The position numbers and the translations under genes are program-made. A stretch of DNA of 64,000 bases from Dasypus novemcinctus (Eukaryota; Chordata; Mammalia; Cingulata; Dasypodidae): assembly GCF_030445035.2 (NCBI RefSeq), contig NC_080680.1, forward strand, positions 95,795,157 to 95,859,156, given 5' to 3'. Shown one piece after another: positions 37,120 through 49,600 of this stretch. Within the stretch, counting starts at the first letter, position 1. Each line of letters starts with the position of its first letter. The notes under the pieces were generated by a model. That model was not told the origin of the DNA, did not search any database, and saw only the letters and a program-made list of their open reading frames with translations.

Positions 37120-37578
37120 ATGGTGTAACAGTTTGATATAATTGATGAATTCCAAAAAGAAATATTGGATTACACTTGTAATCTGATCTGTACCTGGGCA
37201 TGATTTAATTATGATTAGGGTGATAAAAGGCACGGCAAAGAACAGAGTTGAGGGCTTTTAATGTTGGAGTTTTGATTTTGGAGTTTGATGCTGAAGACTT
37301 AAACTGGAGCCCCTGGAAGTCAGCACACAGAGAAGCCAGCCCCAGGAAGGAAGGAACCTTGAATCCAGAGAAAAACAAGCCCCAGGAACTTAGGAACCCT
37401 GGAAGGCTGAACCCTTACAGATGTTGGCAGCCATCTTGCTCCAAATAGACTTTGGTGAGGGAAGTAACTTATATTTTATGGCCTGTATCTGTAAACTCCT
37501 ACCCCAAATAAATACCCTTTATAAAAACCAAACAATTTCTGGTATTTTGCATCAACACCCTTTAAGCTGACTAATACA
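37120..37578 (+). repeat. Xenarthran LTR-like repeat
   Basis: Starts 'ggtgtaacagtttgatataattga' and ends 'tttaagctgactaatacag', with 'accccaaataaatacccttt' as a poly(A)-signal-like stretch. Apparently a nearly complete unit of about 460 bp. Class uncertain. Confidence 0.5.
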
Positions 37579-37579
37579 G

Positions 37580-39759
37580 ATAGGCATCTTAATGAAATTT
37601 AGTCTTCCTATCCATGAATAGGGAATATTCTTCCATTTATTTAAATCTTCTTTGATTTCCTTGAACAATGTTGTGTATTTTTCTTTTACATCTTTAGTTA
37701 AATTTATTCCTAAGTATTTGACTTTTTATTTACTATTATAAATGATATTTGTCTCTTATTTCCTCCTCTGATTGTTCATTATTGTTGTACAGAAATGGTA
37801 CTGAATTTTTTGCATTTCTCTTACAACCTGTGACTTTACTGAACTCATTTATAAGTTCTAGAAGCTTTGTGGTAGACGTCTCAGGGCTTTCTATGTATAG
37901 GATTATGTCATGTGTAAATAGTGAAATTTTGACTTCTTTTCCAATTAGGATGCCTTTTATATCTGGTTCTTGCCTCAGTGCTCGAGCAAGTTCTTCTAAT
38001 ACAATATTAAATAGGAGGGGTGATAGTGGGCATCCTTGTCTTGTTCCTGATCATAGAGGGAAAGATTTTAGGATTTCACCATTGCAAATGAGGGTAGCTG
38101 TGGGTGTCTCATATATATCCTTTATCAAGCTCAGAAAGCTTCCCTTTGTTCCTATCTTTTGCAGTATTTTTATCATGAAAGTGTGTTGAATTTTGTCAGA
38201 TACTTTTTCTGCATCTGCATCACATCATCATGTGATTTTTTTCCTTCGATCTGTTTATGTGGTGTATTACATTAATTGATTTTCTTATGTTGAACTATCC
38301 TTGCAAAGCAGGAATGAAACCCACCTGGTCTTGGTTTATAATTCATTTAATGTGTTGTTGAATACAATTAGCAAGTACTTTGTTGAGGATTTTTGCATCA
38401 AGGTTCATTAGAGAAATTGGTCTGTAATTTTCCTTTCTTGTGGTGCCTTTGTTTGGCTTTGGTATCAGGGTAATGTTGGCATCATAGAATAAGTTAGGCA
38501 ATGATCCTTCTATTTCAATTATTTGGAAGAGTTTAAGGAAGATTGGTGTTAATTCTTTCTGGATTGTTTGGTAGAATTCACCTGTGAAGCCAGCTGGCCC
38601 AGGGCTCTTCTTAATTGGAAGGTTTTTAATGACTGATTCTATCTCTTTGCTTGTGATCGATTTGTTGAGATCATCAATTTCTTCTTTTATCAATGTAGGC
38701 TGCTTATTGTGTTTCTAGGAATTTGTCCATATTCTCTAAATTGTTCTCCTTTTGACATATAGTTTTTCAAAGCATCCTCTTGTAATAGTCTTTATTTCTG
38801 TGGGGTCAGTGGTGATATCCCCTTTCTCATTTCTTATTTTATGTGTTCCCATCTTCTTTTTTTTTTTTCTTTGTTAGTCTAGCTAAGGGTTTGTCAATTG
38901 TATCAATCTTCTCAAAGAATGAGCTCTTTTTTCTGTTTATTTTTTCCAGCACTTATTTTCTTTTTCATTTAGTTCTTCTCTGCTTTTTGTTATTTCTTTC
39001 TTTGGGGTTAGTTTGTTGTGTTTTTACTAATTCCTCCAAGTGTGTAGTTAGGTCTTCATTTTATTGATCTTCTCAAAGAACAAGATTTTAGTTTGTTTAT
39101 TTTTTCTAATGCTTTCTTATTTTCTATTTCTTTTAGTTCTGCTCTGATCTTTGTTATTTCTTTCTTTTTATTTCCTTTGGGGTTAGTTTGTTGTTCTTTT
39201 TCTAATTCCTCCAACTGTGCAGTTAGATCTTCAACTTTAGCTCTTTCTTCCTCTTTGATATATGAATTTATGCTATGAATTTCCATCTCAGTACTGCTTT
39301 TGCTGCCTTCCATAACTTTTGATGCTTTGTGTAGTCACTTTCATTTGTTTCAAGATAGTTATTGCTATCTTTTGAAATTTCCTCCTTGCCCCACAGCTTC
39401 TCTAAGAGTGTGTTGCTTAACTTCCATATCTTTGTGCCTAATCTGTTTCTCTGGCCTTTGCAGATTTCCAGTTTCATTCCATTTTGGTCAGAGAAATTAC
39501 TTTGTTTGGTTTCAATCTTTCTGAGTTCATTGAGGCTTTTTATGTGTCCTAGCATGTGGTCCATCTTGGAGAATGATCCATATGCAATTGAGAAGAATGT
39601 ATATCCTGGTTTATTTGGGTGTAGTGTTCTGTATATTTCTATTAAGTCCAGATCCTCTAATGTATTATTCTCTGTTGAGCTGTTCTGCCTAATAGTTGTA
39701 AGGTGTATTACCGTCCTTTGCTATAATTGTAGAGGCATCTATTTCTTCACTTATTTTTT
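37580..39759 (-). mobile_element. Host L1, part 1: ORF2 (endonuclease to RT) fragment
   Basis: The minus-strand frame at 38,343-38,693 carries ORF2 RT sequence ([42 protein letters not shown]). 39,056-39,313 carries the linker (EEERAKVEDLTAQLEELEKE). 39,268-39,564 carries the end of the endonuclease/linker (SNFSDQNGMKLEI). The order along the minus strand is correct, but stops and frameshifts separate the pieces, so no active protein. The element is truncated at 37,580. At 39,759 it is cut by another L1 and resumes at 45,236. Confidence 0.85.
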
Positions 39760-39905
39760 CTAATTTATTGAAATATATCACTCATGCATAAACATACATA
39801 AACAGTAAGTGTAAAATAGTTGTGAACTTACAAACCAAACATACATAACATCAAACAAACATATATGACATCTCACTCTATCACCAATAACTTGCATTGT
39901 TTTTA

Positions 39906-40766
39906 TTTTTTATTTTTTTATTGGAAAAGATGTTTTTTTCTTTTTTTAAAACTAAAGTTAATAGATCACAAAGAATTTTACATTAAAAAACATTAAAAAA
40001 AAACAAGAAACATAAGAGGTTCCCATATAAACCACTCCCCACCCCCACCACATCATTTTTTAAATTGTATTTTTTGAAGATATATACATCACAAAAAATG
40101 TTACACTAAAAATATGAGGTTCCTGTATTACCCCCACCTCCCTACCCCACTCCTCCCACACCAACAACCTCTCTCTTCATTGAGGTGCACTCATCACACT
40201 CGGTGAACACATTTTGGGACACTGCTGCACTACATAGATAATAGTTTACCCTACGGTGCACACTCTCCCCCAGTACATTCAGTGGTTAAGGCAGGGTATA
40301 TGAAGTCCAGCATCTGACCCTGCCATATCATTAAGGACAACTCAAAATCCCCAAAATGTCCCCACATCACATCTCTTCTACCCTCTCCCTGCCCTCAGCA
40401 AGTACTGTGGCCACTTTCTCCACCTCGGTGCTAATATTTCTTCTATTACTCATCACAATAGTTTTATAGTAAAATATCAGTAAGTTCACTCTAGTCCATA
40501 TTTTATTCCTCCATTCTGTGGACCCTGGGATGGTGATGTCCTCTCCACCTCTAGATCAAGAAGGGGCTTAGATTCCAAATGGATAATGGATACAATCCCT
40601 TTGCTTACAGTTGTAGGCACTCTTGATTCCCTAGTGTGGTGGTTGACCATTTTCACCTCCCTGTTAGCTGACCTGGGTAAGACCAACGAATGATAGAGTA
40701 GGAGTCACCACTCTGCTTAGGCTCAGGGCCTTGCTGGCACATGGGCAGTGCAGAGATTCAGAACTC
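39906..40766 (-). mobile_element. Xenarthran L1 3'-end insertion (861 bp) with 12-bp target duplication
   Basis: Contains the 'gaggttcccatatac'/'gaggttcctgtatta' 3' module with a T-rich left end. Flanked by gcattgttttta (39894-39905) and gcattgctttta (40767-40778), one mismatch. Inside the 3' UTR of the second L1. Confidence 0.75.
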
Positions 40767-41064
40767 GCATTGCTTTTAAACTTTTTAAACTAATGATTAA
40801 AGAGCACTGTCAAAATATTAACTACTAAACAAAGTAGTTTTCCCCTAACCAATCTGATTGTTATTGTCTTTATATCATTTATATATGAACATACATAAAC
40901 AATTAAGTGTATAGTAAAAGTTGTGAGCTTACAAAGCAAACATGCATAATATCATACAGGGGTCCCATATTTTAACCCTCCACCAACACCTTGCAATGTC
41001 ATGAGACATTTGTTACAAACTATGAAAGAACACTGTCAAAATCTTACTACTGATCATAGCCCTT

Positions 41065-41683
41065 TGAGGGACGAAATGGGGTCCCGTTGTGGGACGAGCG
41101 GGGTCCCTGTTAAGGGACGAGTGGGGTCCCGTTGTGGGATGAGAGGGGTCCCTGGCATGGGGAAGAAAGCCTCGTACAGCCACTGAGGCTTCCCTCGGGG
41201 GCTCCGAAGGCGTGGAGGGCGCACGACCCAGGAAGGAGTCGCGGAGACAGGCTGATGGCACAAATCTGGTTTACTGCGGGAGGGGATGCAGATTAATAGG
41301 ATTGGGGAGTGGTGTGGTGGGTTCTGATTGGCTAGGGCAAATGCTGTTTCCATATAAGGCAATGTTCTGGCATTGGGCTAGTGATTGGCCAGTAGAGTAT
41401 GTGCTAACTCTTGATAGGCTGACACTGTTACTAAGCTGATAGGTGGTTGTAAGCTGTTGCTGGACAAACAGCGTACTAAGAGATTAGGTTTAAGGGAGGG
41501 GGAAGGGGAAGTGAGAGCTGGGCTAGGCGGGAGATAGGAAGGGGGAGGGCGGTGCCGGCTAGCCGTTAGCAGCAAAGGCCTAGTCAGGCGTGGTCACCTT
41601 GTCTAGGCCCAGTGGGCAGAGGCGGTGTCACCTCTTGCTGCACTGTTTGCCACTGAGGCAAGCTGGGTGCCCCTCCTCCCACA
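41065..41683 (-). mobile_element. Solo class II (ERVK-like) LTR, 619 bp, with 6-bp target duplication
   Basis: Bounded by TG...CA and flanked by perfect GCCCTT repeats (41059-41064 and 41684-41689); six base pairs is the duplication size of class II ERVs. Orientation is minus: read that way it has CCAAT boxes (agccaatcag, ggccaatcac), a TATA-like ccttatatgg, a poly(A)-signal-like agtaaa, and U5 with 'gtgccatcagcctgtctccg', which nearly matches the terminal repeats of the provirus at 50.9-55.6 kb ('gtgccaccagcctcgtctccg' there). GC- and CpG-rich against AT-rich surroundings. It arises by recombination between the two LTRs of a provirus. Confidence 0.9.
41068..41158 (-). repeat. Four tandem 22-23-bp units at the U5 end of the solo LTR
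   Basis: Plus-strand units begin gggacgaaatggggtccc, gggacgagcggggtccc, gggacgagtggggtccc and gggatgagaggggtccc. Each unit contains gggac/gtccc complementary pentamers, so each can fold as a short hairpin. Confidence 0.85.
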
Positions 41684-41980
41684 GCCCTTATCTTACATTT
41701 GGTGTGTTTTCCCCCCAACCCACCCTATTATTATTTTTTAGATTCTTTTTTATGACAGAAGTTGTAAACTTATAGAACAATCATGCACATGTGCAGAATT
41801 CCCAAACAACATCCCTCCATCAACACACCACACTACAATGTGGTGTGTCATTTGCTACAGATAAAATAATATCATCTGATTATTGCTATGTCTATAGTGT
41901 ACATTTGGATCACATTTTCCATACTGCCTCAGTATCAACACAGTACATCTTTTGCATAGATATAAAACTATTATTTATTA

Positions 41981-42412
41981 TTTTTTTAAAGACATTTTTA
42001 TTTATTTCTCTCCACTTCCCTCCCACCCCACCCCAGTTGTCTGTTCTTTAAGTCCATTTGCTGTGTATTCTTCTGTGTCCACTTGTACCCTTGTCAATTA
42101 CATAGGGAATCTGTGTCTCTTTTGTTGTTGTTGTTGTTGCATCATCTTGCTGTGACAACTCTCTGTGTGTGCGGTGCCACTCCTGGGCAGGCTAGACTTC
42201 CTTTTGCACTGGGTGGCTCTCCTTATGGGGTGCACTCCTGGTGTGTGGGGCTCCCCTACATGGGGAACACCCCTGTGTGGCATGGCACTCCTTGCGTGCA
42301 TCAGCACTGCACATGGGCCAGCTCTATATGGATCAAGGAGGACCTGGGTTTGAACTGCGGACCTCCCATGTGGTAGGCAGATGCTCTATCCATTGAACCA
42401 AGTCAACTTCCC
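41981..42412 (-). mobile_element. DAS-SINE, longer variant (about 430 bp)
   Basis: Minus strand starts 'gggaagttgacttggttca', with a tRNA-like B box (gttcaaaccc), then the same body as the 27.7-kb copy plus extra segments including 'gcaacaacaacaacaacaaa' and 'agtggacacagaagaatac', and a T-rich left end. Flanks are AT-rich with imperfect repeats (left 'actattatttatta', right 'aatattatattatta'). The A-box region is more decayed than in the other copy, so probably older. Confidence 0.9.
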
Positions 42413-43248
42413 AAGAATATTATATTATTACTCCTAACCACAGTCCATAGGTCACTCCAGCTGTATTTTTCCCATGCTTCTCCACATTCCCAGCACCCTG
42501 CAGTAGTTGATATACATTTGTTCTAGCTATAAAAGGACATTTTTGCATCTATACCATCAACCACAGTTCTCACCCAACTCTTCATTTACTGTGCTTTCCA
42601 GTTCCTAGATTATTCTCAAGCATTCTGTCAATTGGCATTTACTTAACTACACTACCATTTTCAGTCACATCCCCATTTATTAACTAGCTGTTACTCACTG
42701 TGTGTTACCATCCACTCTATACATTTCCACAATTTTACAGTAAAGCTAATTAAAACTTCTACATACCTTAAACATCAGTAGTCCACTTAGTCCTTCTCTT
42801 TTCTCCTTAAAGAATTTATCACCTACCACCAGGTCTTGAAGATATTTTCCAATAATTTCTTCTAGAAGTTTTATGGTAATGCTTTCACTTTTAGTTTTTT
42901 TAATCTATTTTGAGTTAATTTTTGGATAAGGTGTGAGATAGGGGTCCTCTTTTCTTCTTTCAACTATGGATGTCCAATTCTTTCAGCACCGTTTGTTGAA
43001 TGGATTGTTCTGCCCGAGCTGTGTGAGTTTGACAGGCTAGTAAAAAATCACTTGACCATACCTGTGAGGATCTCTTTCTGAACCATAAATTTGGTTCCAT
43101 TGGTCTACTGTGTCTGTCTTTAGGATAGTACCATGCTGTTTTTAGCACTATAGGTAGGTATTATGATTTAAAGTCTGGAGATGAAGGTTCACTTTTCTGT
43201 TTTATGATGTTTCTGGCTATTCAGGACTCCTTACCCTTCCAAATAAAT

Positions 43249-43560
43249 TTAATGTATTTTCAATTTTTTCTTTAAGGCTGGTGGAATTTTTATTGGGATT
43301 GCATTAAATCTTAGTAGAATTGACATTTTAATGATATTTAGTCTTCTAATCCATGAGCATGGAATGTTCTTCCAGTTATTTAGGGCTTTTTTGATTTGTT
43401 TTAACACTGAGTTGCTGTCATTTAGTTCCCTGAGATCTTGTTCAATTTTTTCCATTCTTTTCTTCATCTTCTCTTTTATATGTTCACTTTCAGAGGCCAT
43501 TTCTTCAAGCTCACCCATCCTTTCTTCTGCCTCCTCAAATCTGCTATTATATGATTCCAA
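43249..43560 (-). pseudogene. L1 ORF1-ORF2 fusion frame (103 codons) at an internal deletion
   Basis: The first half is ORF1 coiled-coil sequence (heptad-like [20 protein letters not shown]) ending near LRELNDSNS. It passes without a stop into ORF2 carboxy-terminal sequence ([18 protein letters not shown]). The junction is at about 43,406, between 'aactca' and 'gtgttaaaac' on the minus strand. The frame-preserving join of two normally separate ORFs removes about 3 kb of L1. It makes no known functional protein. Either a replication deletion or retroposition of a spliced L1 RNA. Confidence 0.7.
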
Positions 43561-43632
43561 TGTTTTTTAAATTTCATTAATTGCACCTTTCTTTCCCAAA
43601 AGATCTGCTATTTTTCTATATATGCTTTCAAA

Positions 43633-43938
43633 TTATTCTTTGTGCTCATCCAATATCTTCTTAATATCCTCAATCTCTTTAGCCATCTCGCTGAATTTAT
43701 TAAGGAGATTTGTTTGAACATCTATAATTAGTTGTCTCAACTCCTTTATGTCATATGGAGGCTTATCTTGTTCCTTTAACTGGGCCATAGCTTCCTGTTT
43801 CTTGGTGTGGATTGTAATTTTTTGTTGGTGTCTTTGCATCTGGCTTACTAGAGTATTTTTTGTGGGTGCGTTTTTTCTCTCTAGTTTAGGGTTTCCTATC
43901 ATTTCTCCCTTGCTGGTTGTGCTGTAGGAGCCAAGCAT
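43633..43938 (-). pseudogene. L1 ORF1 N-terminal fragment
   Basis: Frame of 101 codons with ORF1-type N-terminal composition: a basic start (ERKNAPTKNTLVSQMQRHQQK), then a coiled coil (LLNKFSEMAKEIEDIKKIL). It ends in a stop before the next ORF1 segment at 43,560. The encoded RNA-binding chaperone of L1 would act in cytoplasmic RNPs. Here it is broken. Confidence 0.65.
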
Positions 43939-45235
43939 GTAGTTGGTGCTGTAAGCTGTGGAGGCTCAAGCTGCCCTCATGGCACCAGGGACCAATGAAG
44001 CTTCCTCCGACTTTCTCCTTTGCCACGGGTAGGGACACAGTCACAGCTATGTGGAATAATCTACATGCAGGCCTAGACTGTAGTTGCCCAGAGAGACTGA
44101 TGAAGCTTCACATCCCTTTCTTCCCTGCCTGAGGTAGGGATGGGGCTGCAGGTGTGGGCAGGAATCTATGCAGTGTGGGTCCAAGATGATCACAGTTGCC
44201 CTGGTAGACTTCTGATTTTCAATCTATGGCAGTCAAAGTTACCTGCATTACCCATATAGGCTGGTGCAGGGATCCTCAGCCTCCTTCCTGCCAGAGGCGG
44301 GGCTGAAGCCTACACAGACTGCGGGCTGCAGGCTGATCTGCATGAAAGAACCTGGTTCCTGCAGACTCTGAGAGTTTCAGTCAGTGCAGCCTCCCCTCAG
44401 GCTGGGGTCAGAGTTGGAATGGCGGCTACTGGCCTCTTTCTGACTTGGGCTGGTTCTCACCCAGCTGTTCCCAGGGTTATCTCCTAGCCATCCAAGTCTC
44501 CCAATCAGTAGCTGAAATCGGCAGTCAACCATCTCCTCTCCCATGGTTCTGGGAAATGGATCTTCCAATTCCCGTCACAGAGTGGCTCCTGGGGTGGCTT
44601 GTGCTGCCAGAGTAGGATAGTCCCTGGCCTCCATGGCATGGCCAGTAATTTCCCAGAGAGGCTGATGCAGGTCCCTGCAGCATCCTCCCTACTGGAAGTG
44701 GCAGTGGGGCCTAGGCTAGACCTGCAATCTGATCTGGATGGAAAGAAGCTGGTCCCCACCAGCAGTGGGATTTTAGTCCCCTGAGCCAGTTGCGGAGTTA
44801 AGATGGCATCTCCTGGGCTCTTTCTGGCTTGGACAGGCTCAAGTTTTAGCTGTTTTCAGGATTATACTATAGCCCACTGAATTTCCTCATCAGTAGCAGA
44901 AATTGGTGCCCAACCATCTCTTTTTCCCCCATTTTTGGGAAGTGGACCTTTTGATTTCAGCCATGGAACAGCTCCCTAGGTGGCTTGTGCCTCCAGTGTA
45001 GGATGGGCACTGGCCTCTGGGATGTGGAATCTCTATTTCAAGTCTTCTCTGCAGGTGGGCAGTGTCTTCCTTCCACTCCTTCAAAGACATTGCAGGATGC
45101 TCTTCTGGTCTTCTGGAGTCCCCAGATAGATGCTTCAGCTAGCTCCAGAGGGCTCTGGGTGTTTGCTAACTACCCTTATCAGGAGTTGTCTAGGAGCTAC
45201 TTACTCCACCACCTTCTTTCTGGTTGTCCCCTTTC

Positions 45236-46690
45236 TCCACTTATTTTTTTTTCCAGTTTTTGCCCCATGTGTTTTGATGCACCCTTGTTAGTTGCATAAA
45301 TGTTTATGTTCTTTCTTCTTGAATATATACCCCTTTTACTAATATATAGAGTCTGTCTTTGCCTCTTACTATAGTTTGGCATTTTAAGTCTATTTTGCCC
45401 AATATTAGTATAGCTACTCCTGCCGGTTTTTTTGGTTATTGTTTACTTATATGACTGTTTTCCAGCCATTCACTTTTAACCTCTTTGAATCCCTGGTAGG
45501 GTGCATTACTCATAGGCAACATATAGATAGATTGTGTGTCCTTATCCATTCTGTGATCTGTGTCTCTTGATTGGTGAGTTTAATCCTTTAATATTCATGG
45601 TTACTTCTCTCAAGGAATTACTTACGTTAGCCATATTTTCTTTTGGTTTATGTATGTCATGCACTGTTTTTATTTCTTTTCGTCTTTTTAGTTGTTCTTA
45701 CACCCTCCTCCAACTCTTTCTCTATTGTTTTTTCCTATCTGCACAACTCCCTTTAGTATTTCTTGAAGGGCAGGGTTCTTATTGGCATAATTACTTCATT
45801 TGTGTTTATCTGTGAATATTTTGAACTCTCCTTTTTGAATGCCAGCTTTGCTGTATAGAGAATTCTTGGCTGGAAATTTTTTCTTTTACCACCTTAACTA
45901 TATCATACCACTGTATTCTTGCCTCCATGGTTTCAGATGAGAAATCAGCACTTGATCTTATTGAGCTTCCCTTGTATGTGATGTTTCTCTTCTCTCTTGC
46001 TTTCAGTATTTTCTGTTTGTCTTGAACATTGAACAGTTGACAAGTATATGTCTTGGGGTAGATCTGTTGAGATATGTGCTGTTTGGGTTACTCTGTCCCT
46101 TCTGGACTTGTACATCCATCTCCCTCAATAGGGTAGGGAAGTTTTCAGCCCTTTTTCCCTCATGACTCCTTCTGTCTCCTTTCCCTTCTCTTGTCTCTCT
46201 GCAATGCCTATAATGCATATGTTTGTGTGCTCTGCATTGTCATTCAAATCCCTAAATCCCTGATTAATTTTTTCTGTCTTTTCATCTGTTTTACTATCTG
46301 TTCGATTTCAGATGTACTGCGTTTCACATCACTAATCTTGCCTCTACCTGTTCAAATATGCTATTATGTGGTTTCAGTGTATTTTTCATTTCTTGGATTG
46401 TTCCAGTCATCATCATCATATCTGTTATCTTTTTATGTATGTTTACAATTTCTTCAGTATGTTCTCCCAGTGTCTTCTTAATATCCTTAATCTCTTCCGC
46501 CACTTCATTAAGTTGTCCATAAATTTGTTTGGACAGCTTTTGTTAGTTGTTAAGGTTGTGCATCTCTTCCTGGTTTTTAGTTTTTTCATTGGACTGGGCC
46601 ATGTCTTCCTGTTTCTTAGCATGCCTTGTAATTTTTTTTTGCTGTCTGGTCATCATTTTATCTTGATGGGTTTATTTAGTTGATTAGCTT
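45236..46690 (-). mobile_element. Host L1, part 2: ORF2 start and ORF1
   Basis: Continues the host element after the inserted L1. 45,250-45,600 is antisense of the ORF2 endonuclease start (its complement contains the 'aaactcaccaatcaagagacacagatcac' region). 45,620-46,690 is antisense ORF1, including the coiled-coil region near 46,440-46,560. All frames are degraded. Confidence 0.7.
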
Positions 46691-49600
46691 CTCTCTTTAC
46701 TCTAGGGTTTTATTTAATTGCTTTTGTGTGTGTGTGTGTTAAGTTTTCTCTTTTACACTTTGTTCTTCTTATTCTATTTCCTTGCTGTTGTCTATGTTCC
46801 CTTGAAGGAAAAAAACTGGGGCCCAAGAAAGTGAAAGATGCAAGAAAAGTAAAAGTTAATAGTAACAATAACAGTAATCATTAGGAGAGGAACTGTATAA
46901 TACCTTGGGAAATGAATATTTAATTCATGTAAGCTGTGTAGAGACATAGGATTAAGAAAGTGGATTACCAACAATGAAATGGGAAACCAAATAGAGAAAA
47001 CTATAGAGAATAAATTACAGACCAGAATGTTGAGACTAGGGGAAAGAGAAATGAAAAGACAGAAAAAAAAGTAATAAAAGAAAGTAAACAGAAAAGAGGA
47101 GATAGAACTAAAAACCGGAAAATCTGAGGACTAAACAGAGAGGTAGAATATAATAACCTCAGAAAGTGGAAGAGAGAAAGATGAAGAAAGGAAAAGAGAT
47201 AGCGTTGTTAGACAAAATCAATATGTACAGAAAAGGACAAATCAAGGAAGAAGAAACACAGCAATCAAGAATCAAGCCAGCAGCACCTAGAGGAATTTAT
47301 CTCTTTGTCTAGCTCCCTCTAGACCGATGCCCTGACACTTCCTACTCTGTGGGTTCCCAAAACAGCTCACTAAGGCAGGATCTTGCCCGGCTCCTCCCAT
47401 TTCTGTGAGAGATCTGTCTAGTTCCTTTGAAAGAAAAAAATTAGGACCATAGAGAAGGAAAGAGATAGGAAGACAAAAAGAATAATAGTAATAATAATAC
47501 TAAATGTAGGAGAGCAACCATGCAAAACTTAGGAAATTGAAAAATTAACACACATAAGAAGCACAGAGGAATAAGATTTAAAAAGTATAATAGAAACAAT
47601 GAAACAAGAAACAGAATAGAGAAAAAATACACAGAATGAAGTAAAAGGCTGGAATGGTGAGAAAAGGGGAAAATAAAAGATAACAGAGAGAAAGAAAAAG
47701 TAAACAGAGAAAAAAGGAGACATACAAACCAGAAAAACTGAAGACCAAGTAAAAGAGGTGGAATAAAAGAACAACAACAGAAAACAAAGATATAAAGATA
47801 AAGGAGTGAAAAGAAATAGTGTAGGTAGAGTAGATTAATAACCAAAAGAAAAAAAAAGATAAATAAGCAGAGAAACAAAGGAAGGGGATACAAAACAAGC
47901 AAGAAATAAAACAGCAGTGACTCATTTTTACAAAAAAGGAGTAAGAGAAGGAAAAACACACACACACACACAAACAGCCTTCTCTCTTAAACCCCTAAGG
48001 ATCTTCTCAGGCTGCTGATAATCCTCAGTCACTCACCCTATAGTCTACCCTCTACAGGTTTTGAACTGGGTTTTAGTGAGTAAAATAAAGGATATAAAAG
48101 AAAAGGAAGCTTTTTTTTTTTTTTTTTTTTTAATATGAGATCCAAAAAGAGCTAATACAAAGAATGTGTCTACAGTTCCCTGCCATAAAGTTTCAGCTGA
48201 ATGTCTGACAACCTGGTGAATCACTTCCCCAGGAAGAGCCAGGAACCTCACATACAGTAGGCAGGAATTCTTCCACTAACCTATCCTGCCTCCTCAGGCT
48301 AAGAAGCCTTTCAGAAGGCTATCAGTCCCTTTTGCCTTGTGCAGATTAGATTTCCTGCAATCTGTAGGAGTGGTGCTGATGGGCTGCCAGTCTTTGCCTC
48401 CTCTCTGATTTAATTCCTCTCTTTACCTAGGAGGTTGGGCATGACCACCTACCTGGTTCCCTCCTCCCTGTTAAGTTGGGGTCCCTTCTGATATTCAAGG
48501 GGTCCCAGCTGGCTAAACTCACCACAAAGAAATCACTCTCCACTCTCCCAGACCCCTCTTCCTCACAGGGAATCTGTTGTCACAGTCCCTTTTGGAGCAG
48601 GGGCTCCACCTAGTCTGTCTACCCTGTGGGCCGAGTATGTGTGCTGCTTCCAGCCACCGAGGTAAGTACCCCATGATTCCTCCTTCCACCCCCTCACCAC
48701 TGCTTCCCTATCTGGCCAGTACCCTCCTAAATGACTCAGAGCACCTTCTCATGGGGGTAGACATCTGCTCTACTTTCAGTTAGATACAATTTGCCAAGAC
48801 TTTAACCCTTGCTTAATATCTCTGGGGTGGGAAAGGGGAGCCCTTCCTAGGAGCTGGGAGCTTTAATAACTCGGATTATTTGTTTTGCCTTCTTGGTGTC
48901 TTTGCCCTTCAATCTTCTGGGTGTTGGTAAGCTGTGTCCTTGTTTACTGTGCCCCAAGGCAGGTCCCCATGGCAGCTCTGGCTTTTTCTTTGTTGTTTTG
49001 GTGAGAGCTAAGCCTTATCTGCCTAATGGATGGCCATGTTCCCACCTCTAGGGTTTTATTTACTTGCTGTTTTGGTGTGTCTGCTAAGTTTTCTCTTTTA
49101 CACTTTGTTCTTAATTTATTTCTTTGTTGTTGTCTATGTTCCCTTGAAGGAAAAGGATTAGGTCAGAGAAAGCTAAAGAGGTAAGAAAAGAAGAAATAAA
49201 AAAGTAATATTGATAGTAAAAGTTAGCATAAGACCTAAGAAAAAGAGTATTTTAACTCATGAAAGCAATGTAGAAGGAATAAAAAAGTGGAGTACCTACA
49301 ATGAAATGGGAAACCAAATATAGAGTAGAATGAATTAAAGGGCCAGAATGATGAAGAGAGAGAGAAAGAGAAAAGGAAGGACAAAATGACAAAAAGTTAA
49401 TAAAAGAAAGAAAACAGAAGTTAGAAATAAAAAACCAGAAAAACTGGGGACTGAAACAAGAGAGGTGGAATATAAGAGCAACCACAGCAAAGAGATGATA
49501 GAAAGAGGAAGGAAGGAATAGAGAGAGCATTGGTAGCCAAAACTGGTATACACACAAAAGAGGAAATCAAGAAAAAGGAAACCAGGCAAACAGGAAACAA

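Larger units (their letters stand above)
39760..45235 (-). mobile_element. Second L1 inserted in the host L1, internally deleted
   Basis: Flanked by near-identical 'cacttatttttttt'-type sequences (about 39,747-39,759 and 45,237-45,249), and the host L1 ORF2 is interrupted exactly between them. From left to right (3' to 5'): a 3' UTR in pieces (39,760-39,893; 40,779-41,058; 41,690-41,980; 42,413-42,830), ORF2 carboxy-terminal region (42,831-43,405), ORF1 (about 43,406-43,940) and a GC-richer 5' UTR (43,940-45,235). The middle of ORF2 is missing. It carries three later insertions: an L1 3' end, a solo LTR and a DAS-SINE. Confidence 0.75.

Noticed and set aside
37749-38189. 146-codon plus-strand frame
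   Set aside because: It is the complementary strand of L1 ORF2 reverse transcriptase.
41068-41158. CRISPR-like array of spaced repeats
   Set aside because: Four units without unique spacers within a retroviral LTR in a mammalian genome. A simple tandem repeat.
44377-45299. Several 60-104-codon frames near 44.4-45.3 kb
   Set aside because: They fall in the GC-richer L1 5' UTR and overlap on both strands without conserved content.
47441-47971. 176-codon and overlapping minus-strand frames rich in F, L and S
   Set aside because: They lie in the purine-rich half of an L1 5' UTR monomer. The composition alone produces long stop-poor frames, and three overlapping frames are equally open.
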